A DNA stretch of 32,218 nt from Betaproteobacteria bacterium CG2_30_68_42 (GCA_001872285.1 MNXU01000008.1:1-32218), one strand, 5' to 3'. Positions 1 through 7,919 are shown, counted from the first letter of the stretch. The notes: generated by a model not told the origin, from the letters alone. Translations and numbers: made by a program.

Positions 1-159
1 GCCACCGTGTGGGGGCCGGCCTTCCCGAAATACGTGCTGCTACTGCCCGAGGATGCCGCGCGCGGCTTCGTCATCGTCATGCTGGTGTGCGTGCTGGCCA
101 GCACCCTGGCGATCCGCGCGGCATTGAAAATAGACCCGGCGACGGCGATCGGAGGCTGA
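1..159 (+). CDS. ABC transporter permease, FtsX-like, C-terminal end (partial)
   Basis: An open frame enters from the left edge and ends in TGA at 157-159; 52 residues are visible. It has one hydrophobic segment (FVIVMLVCVLASTLAIRAAL) followed by a short tail ending KIDPATAIGG. A last transmembrane helix followed by a DPA-A-IGG tail is typical of FtsX/MacB/DevC-type permeases. The ATPase gene starts two bases after the stop, so the pair is very probably one operon encoding an inner-membrane exporter or lipoprotein-release type transporter. The substrate cannot be told from this fragment. Confidence 0.8.
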   Translation, partial: ATVWGPAFPKYVLLLPEDAARGFVIVMLVCVLASTLAIRAALKIDPATAIGG

Positions 160-160
160 C

Positions 161-874
161 ATGGGCGCAGGCATCGGCATCCAGATCGAAGGCTTGAGCA
201 AGCGTTACGGCAAGGGCGATACCGCCGTCGATGCGCTCAAGGAAGTGAACATGAGCGTCGCCCCCGGCGAGGTGGTCGGCCTCATCGGCCCCAGCGGTTC
301 CGGCAAGACCACCCTGCTCAAATGCCTGGGCGCGGTGATCGAACCGACCACCGGCCGCATGACCCTGGGCGGCGAGGTGATCTATGACGACGTCTGGAAG
401 ATCAAAGACTTACGCGTGCTGCGCCGCGACCGCATCGGCTTCGTGTTTCAGGCGCCGTATCTGATTCCCTTTCTGGACGTCACCGACAACGTGGCGCTGT
501 TGCCCATGCTGGCCGGGCGGCCTAATGGGGAAGCCCGCGCCCGCGCGCTGGAATTGCTCACGGCGCTCGATGTGGCGCACCGGGCGAAGGCGGAAACCGC
601 CGAGCTTTCCGGCGGCGAGCAGCAGCGCGTGTCGATCGCCCGTGCGCTGGCCAACAAGCCGCCGGTGATCCTGGCCGACGAACCCACCGCGCCGCTGGAC
701 AGCGAGCGCGCACTGGCGGTCGTGCGCATCCTCAACCAGATGGCCACGCAGTACCAGACCGCCATCATCGTCGTCACCCATGACGAGAAGATCATCCCCA
801 CGTTCAAGCGCATCTACCACATCCGCGATGGCAGGACAGTTGAGGAAGCTGGTGAAGGGAGAGCGCTGGAATGA
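161..874 (+). CDS. ABC transporter ATP-binding protein (LolD/MacB/DevA class)
   Basis: This 237-residue nucleotide-binding subunit powers the FtsX-type permease encoded just upstream. The Walker A motif GPSGSGKT lies at residues 43-50, the Q-loop near 97, the ABC signature LSGGEQQR at 149-156, Walker B VILADEPT at 169-176, and the switch histidine follows in VVTHDE. The ATG at 161 sits one base after the permease stop, so translation is probably coupled. The family covers lipoprotein release (LolD), macrolide/peptide export (MacB) and glycolipid export (DevA). The insert around DDVWKIKDLRVLRRDR is reminiscent of DevA-like proteins, but I cannot assign a substrate. Nothing on the same strand follows for about 560 bases, so the operon seems to end here. 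Confidence 0.93.
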   Translation: MGAGIGIQIEGLSKRYGKGDTAVDALKEVNMSVAPGEVVGLIGPSGSGKTTLLKCLGAVIEPTTGRMTLGGEVIYDDVWKIKDLRVLRRDRIGFVFQAPYLIPFLDVTDNVALLPMLAGRPNGEARARALELLTALDVAHRAKAETAELSGGEQQRVSIARALANKPPVILADEPTAPLDSERALAVVRILNQMATQYQTAIIVVTHDEKIIPTFKRIYHIRDGRTVEEAGEGRALE

Positions 875-1439
875 ACGGGGATGGCACGCCCTCTCCACCC
901 TTCGGTGCACGATTGTTGACCGCTCGCCGTGTCCCCGGAACGCAAAATGAATGCTCTCGCCTTCGATTGCGCTCACCGGGCCGATGAGCGCATTACGGGG
1001 CGGACCGCACGGTTTTTGCGGCGCATGGCGGCGTTGCAACTCTTTGGATTGATGACCATTCCGCGTCGTTGCGCCTTGCCTTGCACCCCAAAAACCGCAC
1101 ACTCCACCCGGTCCAACTGAGGTTTCGAGGTTCAACCCGGATTGTCCATCAGGACGCGAGAAGATGGCGAGGCGGTTTGCGGGCAGATTGACGCACCCGC
1201 GACAAGCCAATAGCGAGCTGGCGCGAAGCGGGGCCGGCAAGATGCCGCAAAACGGTTGCCAGGGCTCGCGTAGGCCCGCAGGGCCGCCCAATGGACGATC
1301 TGGGTTGAATGGCGAGTTCGAGGAGGTTCGGTTTCCATACGGACAAATGGAGCGCCTCGGAACGCCTCGCACGTACGTGTCCGCGACGCAACGTAGCCCG
1401 ATGCAGGCTGCTAGAATCCCTGCCAGGCATCACTGTCCC
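875..1439. other. 565-base stretch without a supported gene
   Basis: I see no convincing gene on either strand between the ABC ATPase and the ATP-grasp-like gene. The open frames here are short or lie antisense and have no recognisable protein character. The stretch contains a 16-base sequence (928-943) found again at 21343-21358, and a 179-base element with terminal inverted repeats (1131-1309). Just before the downstream gene, TAGAAT at 1411-1416 could serve as a -10 element. The composition suggests accumulated mobile-element debris. Confidence 0.5.
1131..1309. mobile_element. MITE-like element with 19-bp terminal inverted repeats
   Basis: The left end (1131-1149, ttcaacccggattgtccat) and right end (1291-1309, atggacgatctgggttgaa) are inverted copies that match at 17 of 19 positions. 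The 141 bases between them carry no credible gene. A short element with long imperfect terminal repeats and no transposase is what a MITE or an internally deleted insertion sequence looks like. A heptamer TTCGAGG occurs directly left of the element (1124-1130) and again 7 bases beyond the right end (1317-1323), but this does not make a clean target duplication. I cannot name the parent family from sequence alone. Confidence 0.55.
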
Positions 1440-2780
1440 ATGAAAACCGAGCCTTCCCTGCTTGCCGAGCCTGGCACCCCCGCGCGCGACGCGGACGCGC
1501 AGTGCGACCGCATCGCGCGCGAACTCAACCGCGAGTGCCAGTGTGTCTCGCTCGACCGGCAGGTCTGGCGCAGGGAACTCGAACGCTCCGATCCCGGAGC
1601 GGAGCTCGCGCGCATGATCCGCGAGGATCGCCCCCACCTTTGTTCCGACTCCGCGGTCTTCGCGGGCGAGCGCCAGCTCGCCCGGATGGCGCAGATCGTC
1701 GCGGCGGTCGAGCGGATCGTCGCGCTTCCCGCGTACCGGGAGCGCGTGCTCGCGTATGCCGGGGAGACGGCCCGCAGGCAGCCGAAGGCGCGGGGCGTGT
1801 TCCTCGGCTACGATTTCCACCTCGGGGCGAACGGCCCGCAGTTGATCGAGATCAACACCAACGCGGGCGGCGGGATGGTCAATGCACTGCTCGGGCGCGC
1901 GCAGCGTGCCTGCTGCGAGCACTTCGACGCCATGCTGCCGGGCAGCCTCGCGCAGCAGCCGGTCGAATCGGTGTTCCTGGACATGTTCCGCGCGGAGTGG
2001 CGGCTCGCGCGCGGGGACGAACCGCTACGGCGCATCGCGATCGTCGACGTGGCTCCGCGCGAGCAGTACCTGTATCCCGAGTTCGTGCTCTTCCGCAAGC
2101 TGTTCGAGCGCCACGGCATCGAGGCCGTCGTCTGCGATCCGCGCAGCCTCGCCTGCGCGGGCGGCGCCCTGACGCACGCCGGAGGCAGGATCGATCTCGT
2201 CTATTGCCGCCTCACCGATTTCGGCTTCGACGAATCGGCCTCTGCGGCGCTGCGGCGGGCCTGGATGGAAGATGCCGCAGTCATTACACCGCATCCGCAC
2301 GCGCATGCGCTCTACGCCGACAAGAGGAACCTCGTCGCGCTCACCGACGCCGCGTGGCTCGCGCGCATCGGGGTCGACGCAGTCACGCGCGAGACGCTCG
2401 CCGGCGGCATTCCGCTGACGCTGCGGGTGCGCGGCTTCGACCCGCAGGAGCTTTGGCGGAACCGGCGCGCGCTGTTCTTCAAGCCCGCAGCCGGATACGG
2501 GAGCCGGGCCGCCTACCGAGGCGACAAGCTCACGCGCAGGGTCTTCGAGCAGATCCTGGAGGGCGACTACGTCGCGCAGCGCATGGTGCTGCCTTCGCGC
2601 CGCCGGGTGGGCGTGGCGGGCACCGCGGTTGATCTCAAACTCGACCTGCGCAACTACGTCTATGCCAGAGAAGTGCAGCTCGTGGCGGCGCGGCTCTACG
2701 AGGGACAGACCACGAATTTCCGCACGCCCGGCGGCGGCTTCGCGCCGGTGCTCACCGTGCCCTGCGCGCAGAGCGCATGA
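1440..2780 (+). CDS. ATP-grasp-like protein of unknown function
   Basis: This is a 446-residue soluble protein from the ATG at 1440. The frame is open further upstream to 1164, but that part overlaps the repeat-bounded element and reads as non-protein-like. A stretch resembling metal/nucleotide-binding parts of ATP-grasp enzymes is visible in the first half (LGYDFHLGANGPQLIEINTNAG), and the second half holds FFKPAAGYGSRAAYRG, resembling the glycine-rich lysine loop of that fold. The order of the two blocks could mean a circular permutation. ATP-grasp enzymes join a carboxylate to an amine or thiol; no substrate is evident here. It is followed 28 bases later by mobB on the same strand, so co-transcription with the molybdenum cofactor genes is possible but unproven. 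Confidence 0.75.
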   Translation: MKTEPSLLAEPGTPARDADAQCDRIARELNRECQCVSLDRQVWRRELERSDPGAELARMIREDRPHLCSDSAVFAGERQLARMAQIVAAVERIVALPAYRERVLAYAGETARRQPKARGVFLGYDFHLGANGPQLIEINTNAGGGMVNALLGRAQRACCEHFDAMLPGSLAQQPVESVFLDMFRAEWRLARGDEPLRRIAIVDVAPREQYLYPEFVLFRKLFERHGIEAVVCDPRSLACAGGALTHAGGRIDLVYCRLTDFGFDESASAALRRAWMEDAAVITPHPHAHALYADKRNLVALTDAAWLARIGVDAVTRETLAGGIPLTLRVRGFDPQELWRNRRALFFKPAAGYGSRAAYRGDKLTRRVFEQILEGDYVAQRMVLPSRRRVGVAGTAVDLKLDLRNYVYAREVQLVAARLYEGQTTNFRTPGGGFAPVLTVPCAQSA

Positions 2781-2808
2781 ACGCTGCGGTTCGAGGCGCG
2801 ACGAGACC

Positions 2809-3303
2809 ATGAAGGTGTTCGGCTTCGCCGGCTACAGCGGCAGCGGCAAGACGACGCTGATCGAGCGGCTCGTGCCGCGCTTCGTGCTGGACGGACTCAA
2901 GGTCTCGCTCATCAAGCACGCCCACGCCGGCTTCGACATCGACCGGCCGGGCAAGGACTCCTACCGCCACCGCGAGGCCGGTTGCACCGAGGTGCTGCTC
3001 ACCTCGACCAAGCGCTGGGTGCTGATGCACGAGCTGCGTGGCGAGCCCGAGCCGACACTGGAGCAGCAGCTCGCGGTGCTCTCGCCCTGCGACCTGGTGC
3101 TGATCGAAGGTTTCAAGTGGGCGCCGGTGCCCAAGCTCGAAGTCTACCGAGCCGGGCTGGGCAAGCCGCCGATCTTCCCGGACAACCCGGAGGTCGTGGC
3201 GCTCGCCTCCGATGGCCCGGTCGAGACCGCGCTACCCGTGTTCGATCTCGACGACGCGGAGGCGATCGCCACCTTCATCCTGCACCATGTGGAGCTGAAA
3301 TGA
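2809..3303 (+). CDS. mobB: Molybdopterin-guanine dinucleotide biosynthesis protein MobB
   Basis: This is a 164-residue P-loop GTP-binding protein that assists MobA in attaching GMP to molybdenum cofactor. It opens with the Walker A loop FGFAGYSGSGKTT (residues 4-16), followed by VSLIKHAHAGFDIDRPGKDSYRH, a MobB hallmark, and LVLIEGFKWAPVPKLEVYR, the Walker B-like region with the family's EGFK motif. The length fits the family. The frame is open further upstream, but the ATG at 2809 begins exactly where homology-like sequence begins. The stop codon overlaps the moeA start (ATGA at 3300-3303), showing a translationally coupled operon mobB-moeA-moaD-moaE. Confidence 0.95.
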   Translation: MKVFGFAGYSGSGKTTLIERLVPRFVLDGLKVSLIKHAHAGFDIDRPGKDSYRHREAGCTEVLLTSTKRWVLMHELRGEPEPTLEQQLAVLSPCDLVLIEGFKWAPVPKLEVYRAGLGKPPIFPDNPEVVALASDGPVETALPVFDLDDAEAIATFILHHVELK

Positions 3304-4505
3304 ATCCTCCGATGCTGAGTTTCGAACAGGCGCTCGAACGGCTCGCCCTCGCCGCGCGTCCGCTCGCGGATTTCGAGCAGGTGGAAACCGCGGACGCCTG
3401 CGGGCGTGTGCTCGCACGGCCGCTGATCTCGGGCATCGACGTGCCGGGGCGCGACGTGAGCATGATGGACGGATATGCGCTCGCCTGTGCCGAGGTGGCT
3501 GCGCCCGGCGCGCGGCTGCGCGTCTCCCAGCGTATCCCGGCGGGCTCGGTCGGTGTCCCGCTCGCGCCGGGCAGCGCGGCGCGCATCTTCACCGGCGCGC
3601 CGGTTCCCGAGGGGGCCGATGCCGTCGTGATGCAGGAGCTGTGCGCCCACGAGGCCCACACGGTCCAGGTGAATCATGCGCCGCATCCCGGCGAATGGAT
3701 CACGCGGCGCGGCGCCGACATCGGGCGCGGCAGCGAAGTGCTCGCGGCCGGCACCCGCATCGGCCCGCAGCATGCGGGGCTCGCGGCCTCGGTCGGGGCG
3801 GCGCGGCTGCCCGTCGTTCGCCGGTTGAAGATCGCGCTGTTCTCGACCGGGAGCGAGCTCGTCCAGCCGGGTGAGCCGCTGCCCGAGGGGGCGATCTACA
3901 ACTCCAATCGGACCACGTTGCGCGCACTGGCTGCGCGCCTGGGCTGCGCGGTCCAGGATTTCGGCATCGTCCCGGACCGGCTCGACGCGACCCGTGCGGC
4001 TCTGCGCGACGCGGCCGCGGGCGCCGACCTGATCCTCACCAGCGGGGGGGTGTCGGTCGGCGAGGAAGACCATGTGCGCCCGGCGGTCGAGGCCGAGGGA
4101 CGCCTCGACCTGTGGAGAATCGCGATCAAGCCGGGCAAGCCGCTCGCCTTCGGCGCAGTGGGCGATGCCGCCTTCATCGGGCTGCCGGGCAATCCGGTGT
4201 CGAGCTTCGTCACCTTCCTCATGCTGGTGCGCCCCTTCATCCTGCGCATGCAGGGCGTGCGGCCGCAGCCCCCGCGCCCCCTGCGGCTCGCCGCCGGCTT
4301 CGACTGGCCCCGGCCCGATGCGCGCCGCGAGTTCCTGCGCTGCCGGCGGGCCGCCGACAGAACGGTCGAGGTGTATCCGAATCAAAGTTCCGCCGTGCTC
4401 ACCTCCACCGCATGGGCCGACGGCTTGGTCGACAACCCGCCGGGGGTCGCGATCCGGCGCGGCGATGAGGTAAGCTTCCTTCCCTTCTCCGAACTGCTTG
4501 CTTGA
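3300..4505 (+). CDS. moeA: Molybdopterin molybdenumtransferase MoeA
   Basis: MoeA inserts molybdate into adenylylated molybdopterin, the last step of Moco synthesis, in the cytoplasm. This copy has 401 residues, the normal length. Visible signatures are DVSMMDGYAL near residue 56, IFTGAPVPEGADAVVMQE, the MoCF-biosynthesis domain with LFSTGSEL and ILTSGGVSVGEEDHV, and GLPGNPVSSFVTF before the C-terminal domain. The ATG overlaps the mobB stop in an ATGA arrangement. moaD follows after one base. All four genes of the operon serve the same cofactor. Confidence 0.97.
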   Translation: MNPPMLSFEQALERLALAARPLADFEQVETADACGRVLARPLISGIDVPGRDVSMMDGYALACAEVAAPGARLRVSQRIPAGSVGVPLAPGSAARIFTGAPVPEGADAVVMQELCAHEAHTVQVNHAPHPGEWITRRGADIGRGSEVLAAGTRIGPQHAGLAASVGAARLPVVRRLKIALFSTGSELVQPGEPLPEGAIYNSNRTTLRALAARLGCAVQDFGIVPDRLDATRAALRDAAAGADLILTSGGVSVGEEDHVRPAVEAEGRLDLWRIAIKPGKPLAFGAVGDAAFIGLPGNPVSSFVTFLMLVRPFILRMQGVRPQPPRPLRLAAGFDWPRPDARREFLRCRRAADRTVEVYPNQSSAVLTSTAWADGLVDNPPGVAIRRGDEVSFLPFSELLA

Positions 4506-4506
4506 G

Positions 4507-4761
4507 ATGGCGATCCGAATCCTGTACTTCGCGGCACTCCGGGAGGCGCTCGGCCGTCCCGAAGAATCGATGGAACTGCCTGAGAGCGTGGGTACGGTCG
4601 AGGCGCTGCGCCTGCACCTGTGCGGGCGCAGCGGCGCGTGGGAGGTGCTCGGGCGCACGAGGAACCTGCGGATGGCCATCAACCAGGAGATGGCGCAGCC
4701 CGCGAGTCCGCTGAAGGATGGCGACGAGGTCGCGTTCTTCCCTCCCGTGACCGGTGGCTGA
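4507..4761 (+). CDS. moaD: Molybdopterin synthase sulfur-carrier subunit MoaD
   Basis: This 84-residue ubiquitin-like protein carries sulfur as a C-terminal thiocarboxylate to make the dithiolene of molybdopterin. It begins IRILYFAALREALGR and ends DEVAFFPPVTGG; the terminal Gly-Gly is the functional site that is adenylylated by MoeB. It lies one base after moeA and one base before moaE, the partner large subunit, so the two subunits are made from the same message. Confidence 0.96.
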   Translation: MAIRILYFAALREALGRPEESMELPESVGTVEALRLHLCGRSGAWEVLGRTRNLRMAINQEMAQPASPLKDGDEVAFFPPVTGG

Positions 4762-4762
4762 G

Positions 4763-5209
4763 ATGGCGGTCCGGGTGCAGACCGAAGACTTCGATGCCGG
4801 CGCCGAGATCGCGGTGCTCTGCGCGGCGAGCCCGGAGGTGGGCGCGTGCGCGAGCTTCGTCGGCGTCGTGCGGGCGCGGGACGGAGGCGATGGCGTCGCG
4901 GCGATGCGGCTCGAGCACTATTCCGGCATGACCGAGAAGGCGTGCGAGGCGATCGTCGCCGAGGCGCGGCGGCGCTGGCGGCTGATCGATGTCACGGTCA
5001 TCCACCGTGTCGGCGAGCTGGCCCCCGGCGACCGCATCGTGTTCGTCGGCGTTGCGAGCGCGCACCGCGGCGATGCCTTCGCCGCCTGCGAGTTCATCAT
5101 GGATTACCTGAAGACCCGCGCGCCGTTCTGGAAGCAGGAGTGCACCGGGCGGGGCAGCCGCTGGGTCGAGGCCCGCGAGGATGACGACGCCGCCGCCGCG
5201 CGCTGGTAG
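4763..5209 (+). CDS. moaE: Molybdopterin synthase catalytic subunit MoaE
   Basis: MoaE is the large subunit of molybdopterin synthase; with MoaD it converts cyclic pyranopterin monophosphate to molybdopterin. The protein has 148 residues. Family signatures are CASFVGVVRARDGG near the N-terminus, LEHYSGMTEK, VIHRVGELAPGD, and the active-site region MDYLKTRAPFWKQE with the conserved lysines. The ATG is separated from the moaD stop by one base. It is the last gene of the operon: the next 170 bases hold a heptad repeat and the following gene is on the other strand. Confidence 0.96.
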   Translation: MAVRVQTEDFDAGAEIAVLCAASPEVGACASFVGVVRARDGGDGVAAMRLEHYSGMTEKACEAIVAEARRRWRLIDVTVIHRVGELAPGDRIVFVGVASAHRGDAFAACEFIMDYLKTRAPFWKQECTGRGSRWVEAREDDDAAAARW

Positions 5210-5293
5210 GGCAGGGGAATGAAGGTTACGGGTTTCGAGTTAACGGCCCGCGACCCGAAACCCGAAACCCGAAACCAGGGAACCGGGAACAGG
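5210..5293. repeat. Intergenic heptad repeat element, copy A
   Basis: After moaE a conserved lead (ggcaggggaatgaaggtt, 5210-5227) is followed by CGGGTTTCGAGTT and then tandem 7-base units. These are GACCCGA at 5252, AACCCGA at 5259 and 5266, AACCAGG at 5273, and diverged GAACCGG/GAACAGG up to 5293. CGGGTTT and AAACCCG can pair into a hairpin. The first 41 bases recur in inverted orientation at 7449-7489 with only two mismatches. Confidence 0.75.
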
Positions 5294-5346
5294 GGAGGCG
5301 GATCGGCGCTCACCGCTTCCGCGATTGCGTCGAGCCCCTTTCCGCT

Positions 5347-5363
5347 CCGCGCGGTTCGCGCGG
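5347..5363. terminator. Hairpin downstream of the phasin gene
   Basis: CCGCGCG (5347-5353) and CGCGCGG (5357-5363) form a 7-bp GC stem with a GTT loop, 18 bases beyond the phasin stop. There is no clear T-run on either strand, so intrinsic termination is only possible, not shown. Confidence 0.35.
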
Positions 5364-5380
5364 ACGGTTCAGGCGGGGGG

Positions 5381-5914
5381 TCAGCCCCCGGACTTGCCGT
5401 GAGGTTTGGCCGGCGCCGCCGCCGCGGCGAGGTTGGCGAAGGTCTCGGTGGACGCCTTGGTGAGCTGCTCGAAGGCGCCGCGGGCGGTCGCGATCGCCTG
5501 CTCGAATGCGCCCAGCGCGTTCTCGGCGCCCGGCGCCATGGCGGGGTTGAAGGCGAATGCCCGTTGCATCGACTCCATCATCTCCTTGCTCCCGCCGGCG
5601 AGCTGTTCTCCCACCAGGCGGCCGAACTCGCCCTGGGTTTCGGACGCGATCCGCGCGATCTCACGCGCCGCTTCCATCATCTTCTCGGTCGTCGCACGGG
5701 AATACTCGGTGCGCAGTTCGAGCGCCACCGCAGGATCCTTCGCCCCCGCGAGTGCGCGCGCGCTCTCGACGCTCGCCTCGAACAGCGCGCGGGCGGTTTC
5801 GGCCTGCAGCGCCATGATGCGTTTGGAATTTTCCATCGAGAGCTGAGCGAGCCGCATCGCGGCTTCCAGGCCGCGCTGCTGTGCTTCCATCGGCGAGTCG
5901 TGTCGGGTCGTCAC
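5381..5914 (-). CDS. Phasin family protein (PHA granule-associated)
   Basis: This is a 177-residue helical protein resembling TIGR01841-type phasins, which coat polyhydroxyalkanoate granules. Diagnostic-looking parts are the heptad-rich centre (ALFEASVESARALAGAKDP, YSRATTEKMMEAAREIARIAS) and an Ala/Pro/Lys-rich tail ending AKPHGKSGG. The frame stays open far upstream, but that part is antisense to the aminotransferase gene. I chose the GTG at 5912-5914 because an ideal Shine-Dalgarno AAGGAGGAG lies six bases before it; the ATG eight codons later is the alternative. The aminotransferase gene lies upstream on the same strand after 86 bases. No PHA synthase is in the window. Confidence 0.88.
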   Translation of the reverse strand: MTTRHDSPMEAQQRGLEAAMRLAQLSMENSKRIMALQAETARALFEASVESARALAGAKDPAVALELRTEYSRATTEKMMEAAREIARIASETQGEFGRLVGEQLAGGSKEMMESMQRAFAFNPAMAPGAENALGAFEQAIATARGAFEQLTKASTETFANLAAAAAPAKPHGKSGG

Positions 5915-6000
5915 GGTCTGCTCCTCCTTCGGTCGGGTGCACGGGCGAAGTGCAGCATAGCCCGGATCGCGGTCGCTTTCCAGTCCGGGCGCCCGGAACG

Positions 6001-7335
6001 CTATGAACTCGCGCCGAGTGCCGCGTCGATCGCCGTTGCGAGGCGCTCGACGATCTCCGCCTCGTGCGATTCGTCGAGGATGTACGGCGGCGCGAGCAGC
6101 ACGTGGTCGCCGCGGATCCCGTCGAGCGTGCCGCCCATCGGATAGCACAGCAGGCCGCGCGCCATCGCTTCGCGCTTGACGGCGGCATGCACTCGGCGGG
6201 CGGGATCGAACGGCGCGCGGCTCTCCCGGTCGGCGACCAGCTCGATCCCGAGGAGCAGGCCGCGGCCGCGGATGTCTCCGACATTGGGGTGAGCACCGAG
6301 CCGCCGGTCGAGTGCGCGCCGCAGTCCTTTGCCGCGCGCGCGCACGTTGGCGAGCAGATCCTCGTCGCGGATCGCGTTCTGGACCGCGAGCGCGGCGGCG
6401 CAGGCCACCGCGTGCCCGACGTAGGTGTGGCCGTGCTGGAAGAAACCGCTGCCGTCCCGGATCGTCTCGAAGATGCCCTCGGAGGCCATCAGCGCGCCGA
6501 TCGGCTGGTAGCCCGCCCCGAGTCCCTTCGCGATCGTCACCATGTCGGGGACGATGCCTTCCTGCTCGTACGCGAACAGGGTGCCGGTGCGGCCCATTCC
6601 GCACATCACCTCGTCGAGGATCAGCAGGATGCCGTAACGGTCGAGAATCTCGCGCACCCGGCGGAAATAGCCCGCGACCGGCGGCACCGCGCCCAGCGTG
6701 GCCCCGACCACGGGTTCGGCGATGAAGGCGGCCACCGTTTCCGGGCCCAGTCGCAGGATCTCGGCTTCGAGTTCCCCGGCGAGCCGCGCTCCGTAGGCTT
6801 CGTCGCTCTCTCCCGATTCCTTTCCCCGGTAGGCGTAACAGGGCGAGACATGGCTTGCTTCCATCAGCATCGGACGGAAGCGGCTGCGCCGCCAGGCGTT
6901 GCCGCCCACCGCCAGCGCGCCCAGCGTGTTGCCGTGGTAGCTTTGCCGCCGGGCGATGAAGCGGCACCGCCTTTCCTCACCCCGCTCCAGGAAGTACTGG
7001 CGCGCGAGCTTGAGCGCCGCCTCCACGGCTTCCGAGCCGCCGGAGACGAAGTAGACCCGCGAGAGCTTTCCGCCAGGCGCCGAGCGCGCGAGCAGCTCCG
7101 CCAGCGCTTCCATCGGCTCGCTGGTGAAGAACGAGGTATGCGCGTAGGCCATGCGCCCGACCTGGGTGCGCACGGCTTCGATGACCTTCGGATGGCTGTG
7201 GCCGAGGCAGGACACAGCGGCGCCGCCGCAGGCATCGAGGTAGCGCCGGCCTTCCCGGTCGATGAGCCAGACGCCTTCGCCGGCCACGGCCACGGGGTAG
7301 GTGGCGCGGGTATCGCGATGGAATACATTCGTCAT
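6001..7335 (-). CDS. Class III pyridoxal-phosphate aminotransferase
   Basis: This 444-residue enzyme belongs to the aspartate-aminotransferase-fold class III family (omega-amino acid:pyruvate and ornithine-type transaminases). The PLP-phosphate loop VSGGSEAVEAALKLARQ lies near residue 98, the cofactor aspartate is in LILDEVMCGMGRTG near 241, and the Schiff-base lysine is K270 in MVTIAKGLGAGYQP. Substrates cannot be told; beta-alanine, omega-amino acids or diamines are usual for the class. The ATG at 7335 begins family-like sequence (MTNVFHRD); an ATG 17 codons upstream would add an atypical tail. The gene is flanked by the inverted copies A and B of the intergenic repeat. Confidence 0.93.
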   Translation of the reverse strand: MTNVFHRDTRATYPVAVAGEGVWLIDREGRRYLDACGGAAVSCLGHSHPKVIEAVRTQVGRMAYAHTSFFTSEPMEALAELLARSAPGGKLSRVYFVSGGSEAVEAALKLARQYFLERGEERRCRFIARRQSYHGNTLGALAVGGNAWRRSRFRPMLMEASHVSPCYAYRGKESGESDEAYGARLAGELEAEILRLGPETVAAFIAEPVVGATLGAVPPVAGYFRRVREILDRYGILLILDEVMCGMGRTGTLFAYEQEGIVPDMVTIAKGLGAGYQPIGALMASEGIFETIRDGSGFFQHGHTYVGHAVACAAALAVQNAIRDEDLLANVRARGKGLRRALDRRLGAHPNVGDIRGRGLLLGIELVADRESRAPFDPARRVHAAVKREAMARGLLCYPMGGTLDGIRGDHVLLAPPYILDESHEAEIVERLATAIDAALGASS

Positions 7336-7420
7336 GCCGGAAACCGCAATCGACGGAGACGGCGCAGGGTAACGCAAACAGCACAAGCCTGGTGAATTCC
7401 CGCGCGCCTTCGTTCATCCG

Positions 7421-7489
7421 TGCGCGGTCCGGGTTGCGTTTCGGGTTTCGGGCCGTTAACTCCAAACCCGAAACCTTCATTCCCCTGCC
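7421..7489. repeat. Intergenic heptad repeat element, copy B (inverted relative to A)
   Basis: Read on the minus strand, 7489 to 7449 matches 5210-5250 at 39 of 41 positions. It is followed by CCCGAAACCCGAAAC, the same AACCCGA heptads as copy A. It lies between the divergently oriented aminotransferase gene and the small gene at 7558. A and B thus form a long inverted pair 2.2 kb apart around the phasin and aminotransferase genes. Confidence 0.75.
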
Positions 7490-7557
7490 TTCTGTTCCCC
7501 CGGATGCGCCTCTGGTACCATTCGCGCACCCGACATTTCACCGAGCGCGAGGCGCGC

Positions 7558-7878
7558 ATGGACTGCCATCTCAAGATCATCTTCCCGGACGGCGCAAGCA
7601 GCGAGTTCGAGATCACCGCTGCGGATCTGGCCGGTCTCGACAAGAGCGCTGCGCGCGAGTGGCTGAACAACGAGTTTCAGGCCGCGGGCTGCGTTCCGAC
7701 CAACCCGGTCGGCAAGATCCTGATCGCCGACACCGTGCTGATGCTGGCGAAGGCCCAGTCGCCGAAGACCTTCAGGACGCCGAGCGCGTGGGGCATGCAG
7801 TTCCTGCGCAACGTTGCGGTCGCCTTCGGCGCGCCCGTGCTGACCATCGACCTCGCGAACCAGACGCTCGGCTACTGA
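7558..7878 (+). CDS. Conserved small protein of unknown function
   Basis: This 106-residue protein starts at the ATG at 7558 (MDCHLKIIFPDGASSEFEIT) and ends IDLANQTLGY. It has no signal peptide, membrane segment or Cys/His cluster. The first third looks like beta strands with a DLAGLDKSAAREWLNNEF helix; a Lys-rich middle (AKAQSPKTFRTPSAW) follows. Codon usage matches its neighbours, which supports a real gene. I do not recognise the family. The frame extends upstream to 7420 but that part runs through repeat copy B and is rejected. It stands alone between repeats B and C. Confidence 0.7.
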   Translation: MDCHLKIIFPDGASSEFEITAADLAGLDKSAAREWLNNEFQAAGCVPTNPVGKILIADTVLMLAKAQSPKTFRTPSAWGMQFLRNVAVAFGAPVLTIDLANQTLGY

Positions 7879-7919
7879 TCGGCGCGCCGCCGGCTCGGCG
7901 TCTATGAAGAAATGCGTTG

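Noticed and set aside
1124-1323. TTCGAGG as target-site duplication of the 179-bp element
   Set aside because: The right copy is 7 bases away from the inverted repeat end, so it does not abut the element.
410-1372. 320-residue open frame on the minus strand
   Set aside because: Most of it is antisense to the ABC ATPase and the rest crosses the inverted-repeat element; no motifs are seen.
1164-1439. N-terminal extension of the ATP-grasp-like protein
   Set aside because: It would be encoded by the repeat-bounded element and its sequence is not protein-like.
5381-6967. Possible fusion of a 350-residue domain to the phasin
   Set aside because: The upstream part is an off-frame reading of the aminotransferase gene; a strong Shine-Dalgarno before GTG 5914 marks the real start.
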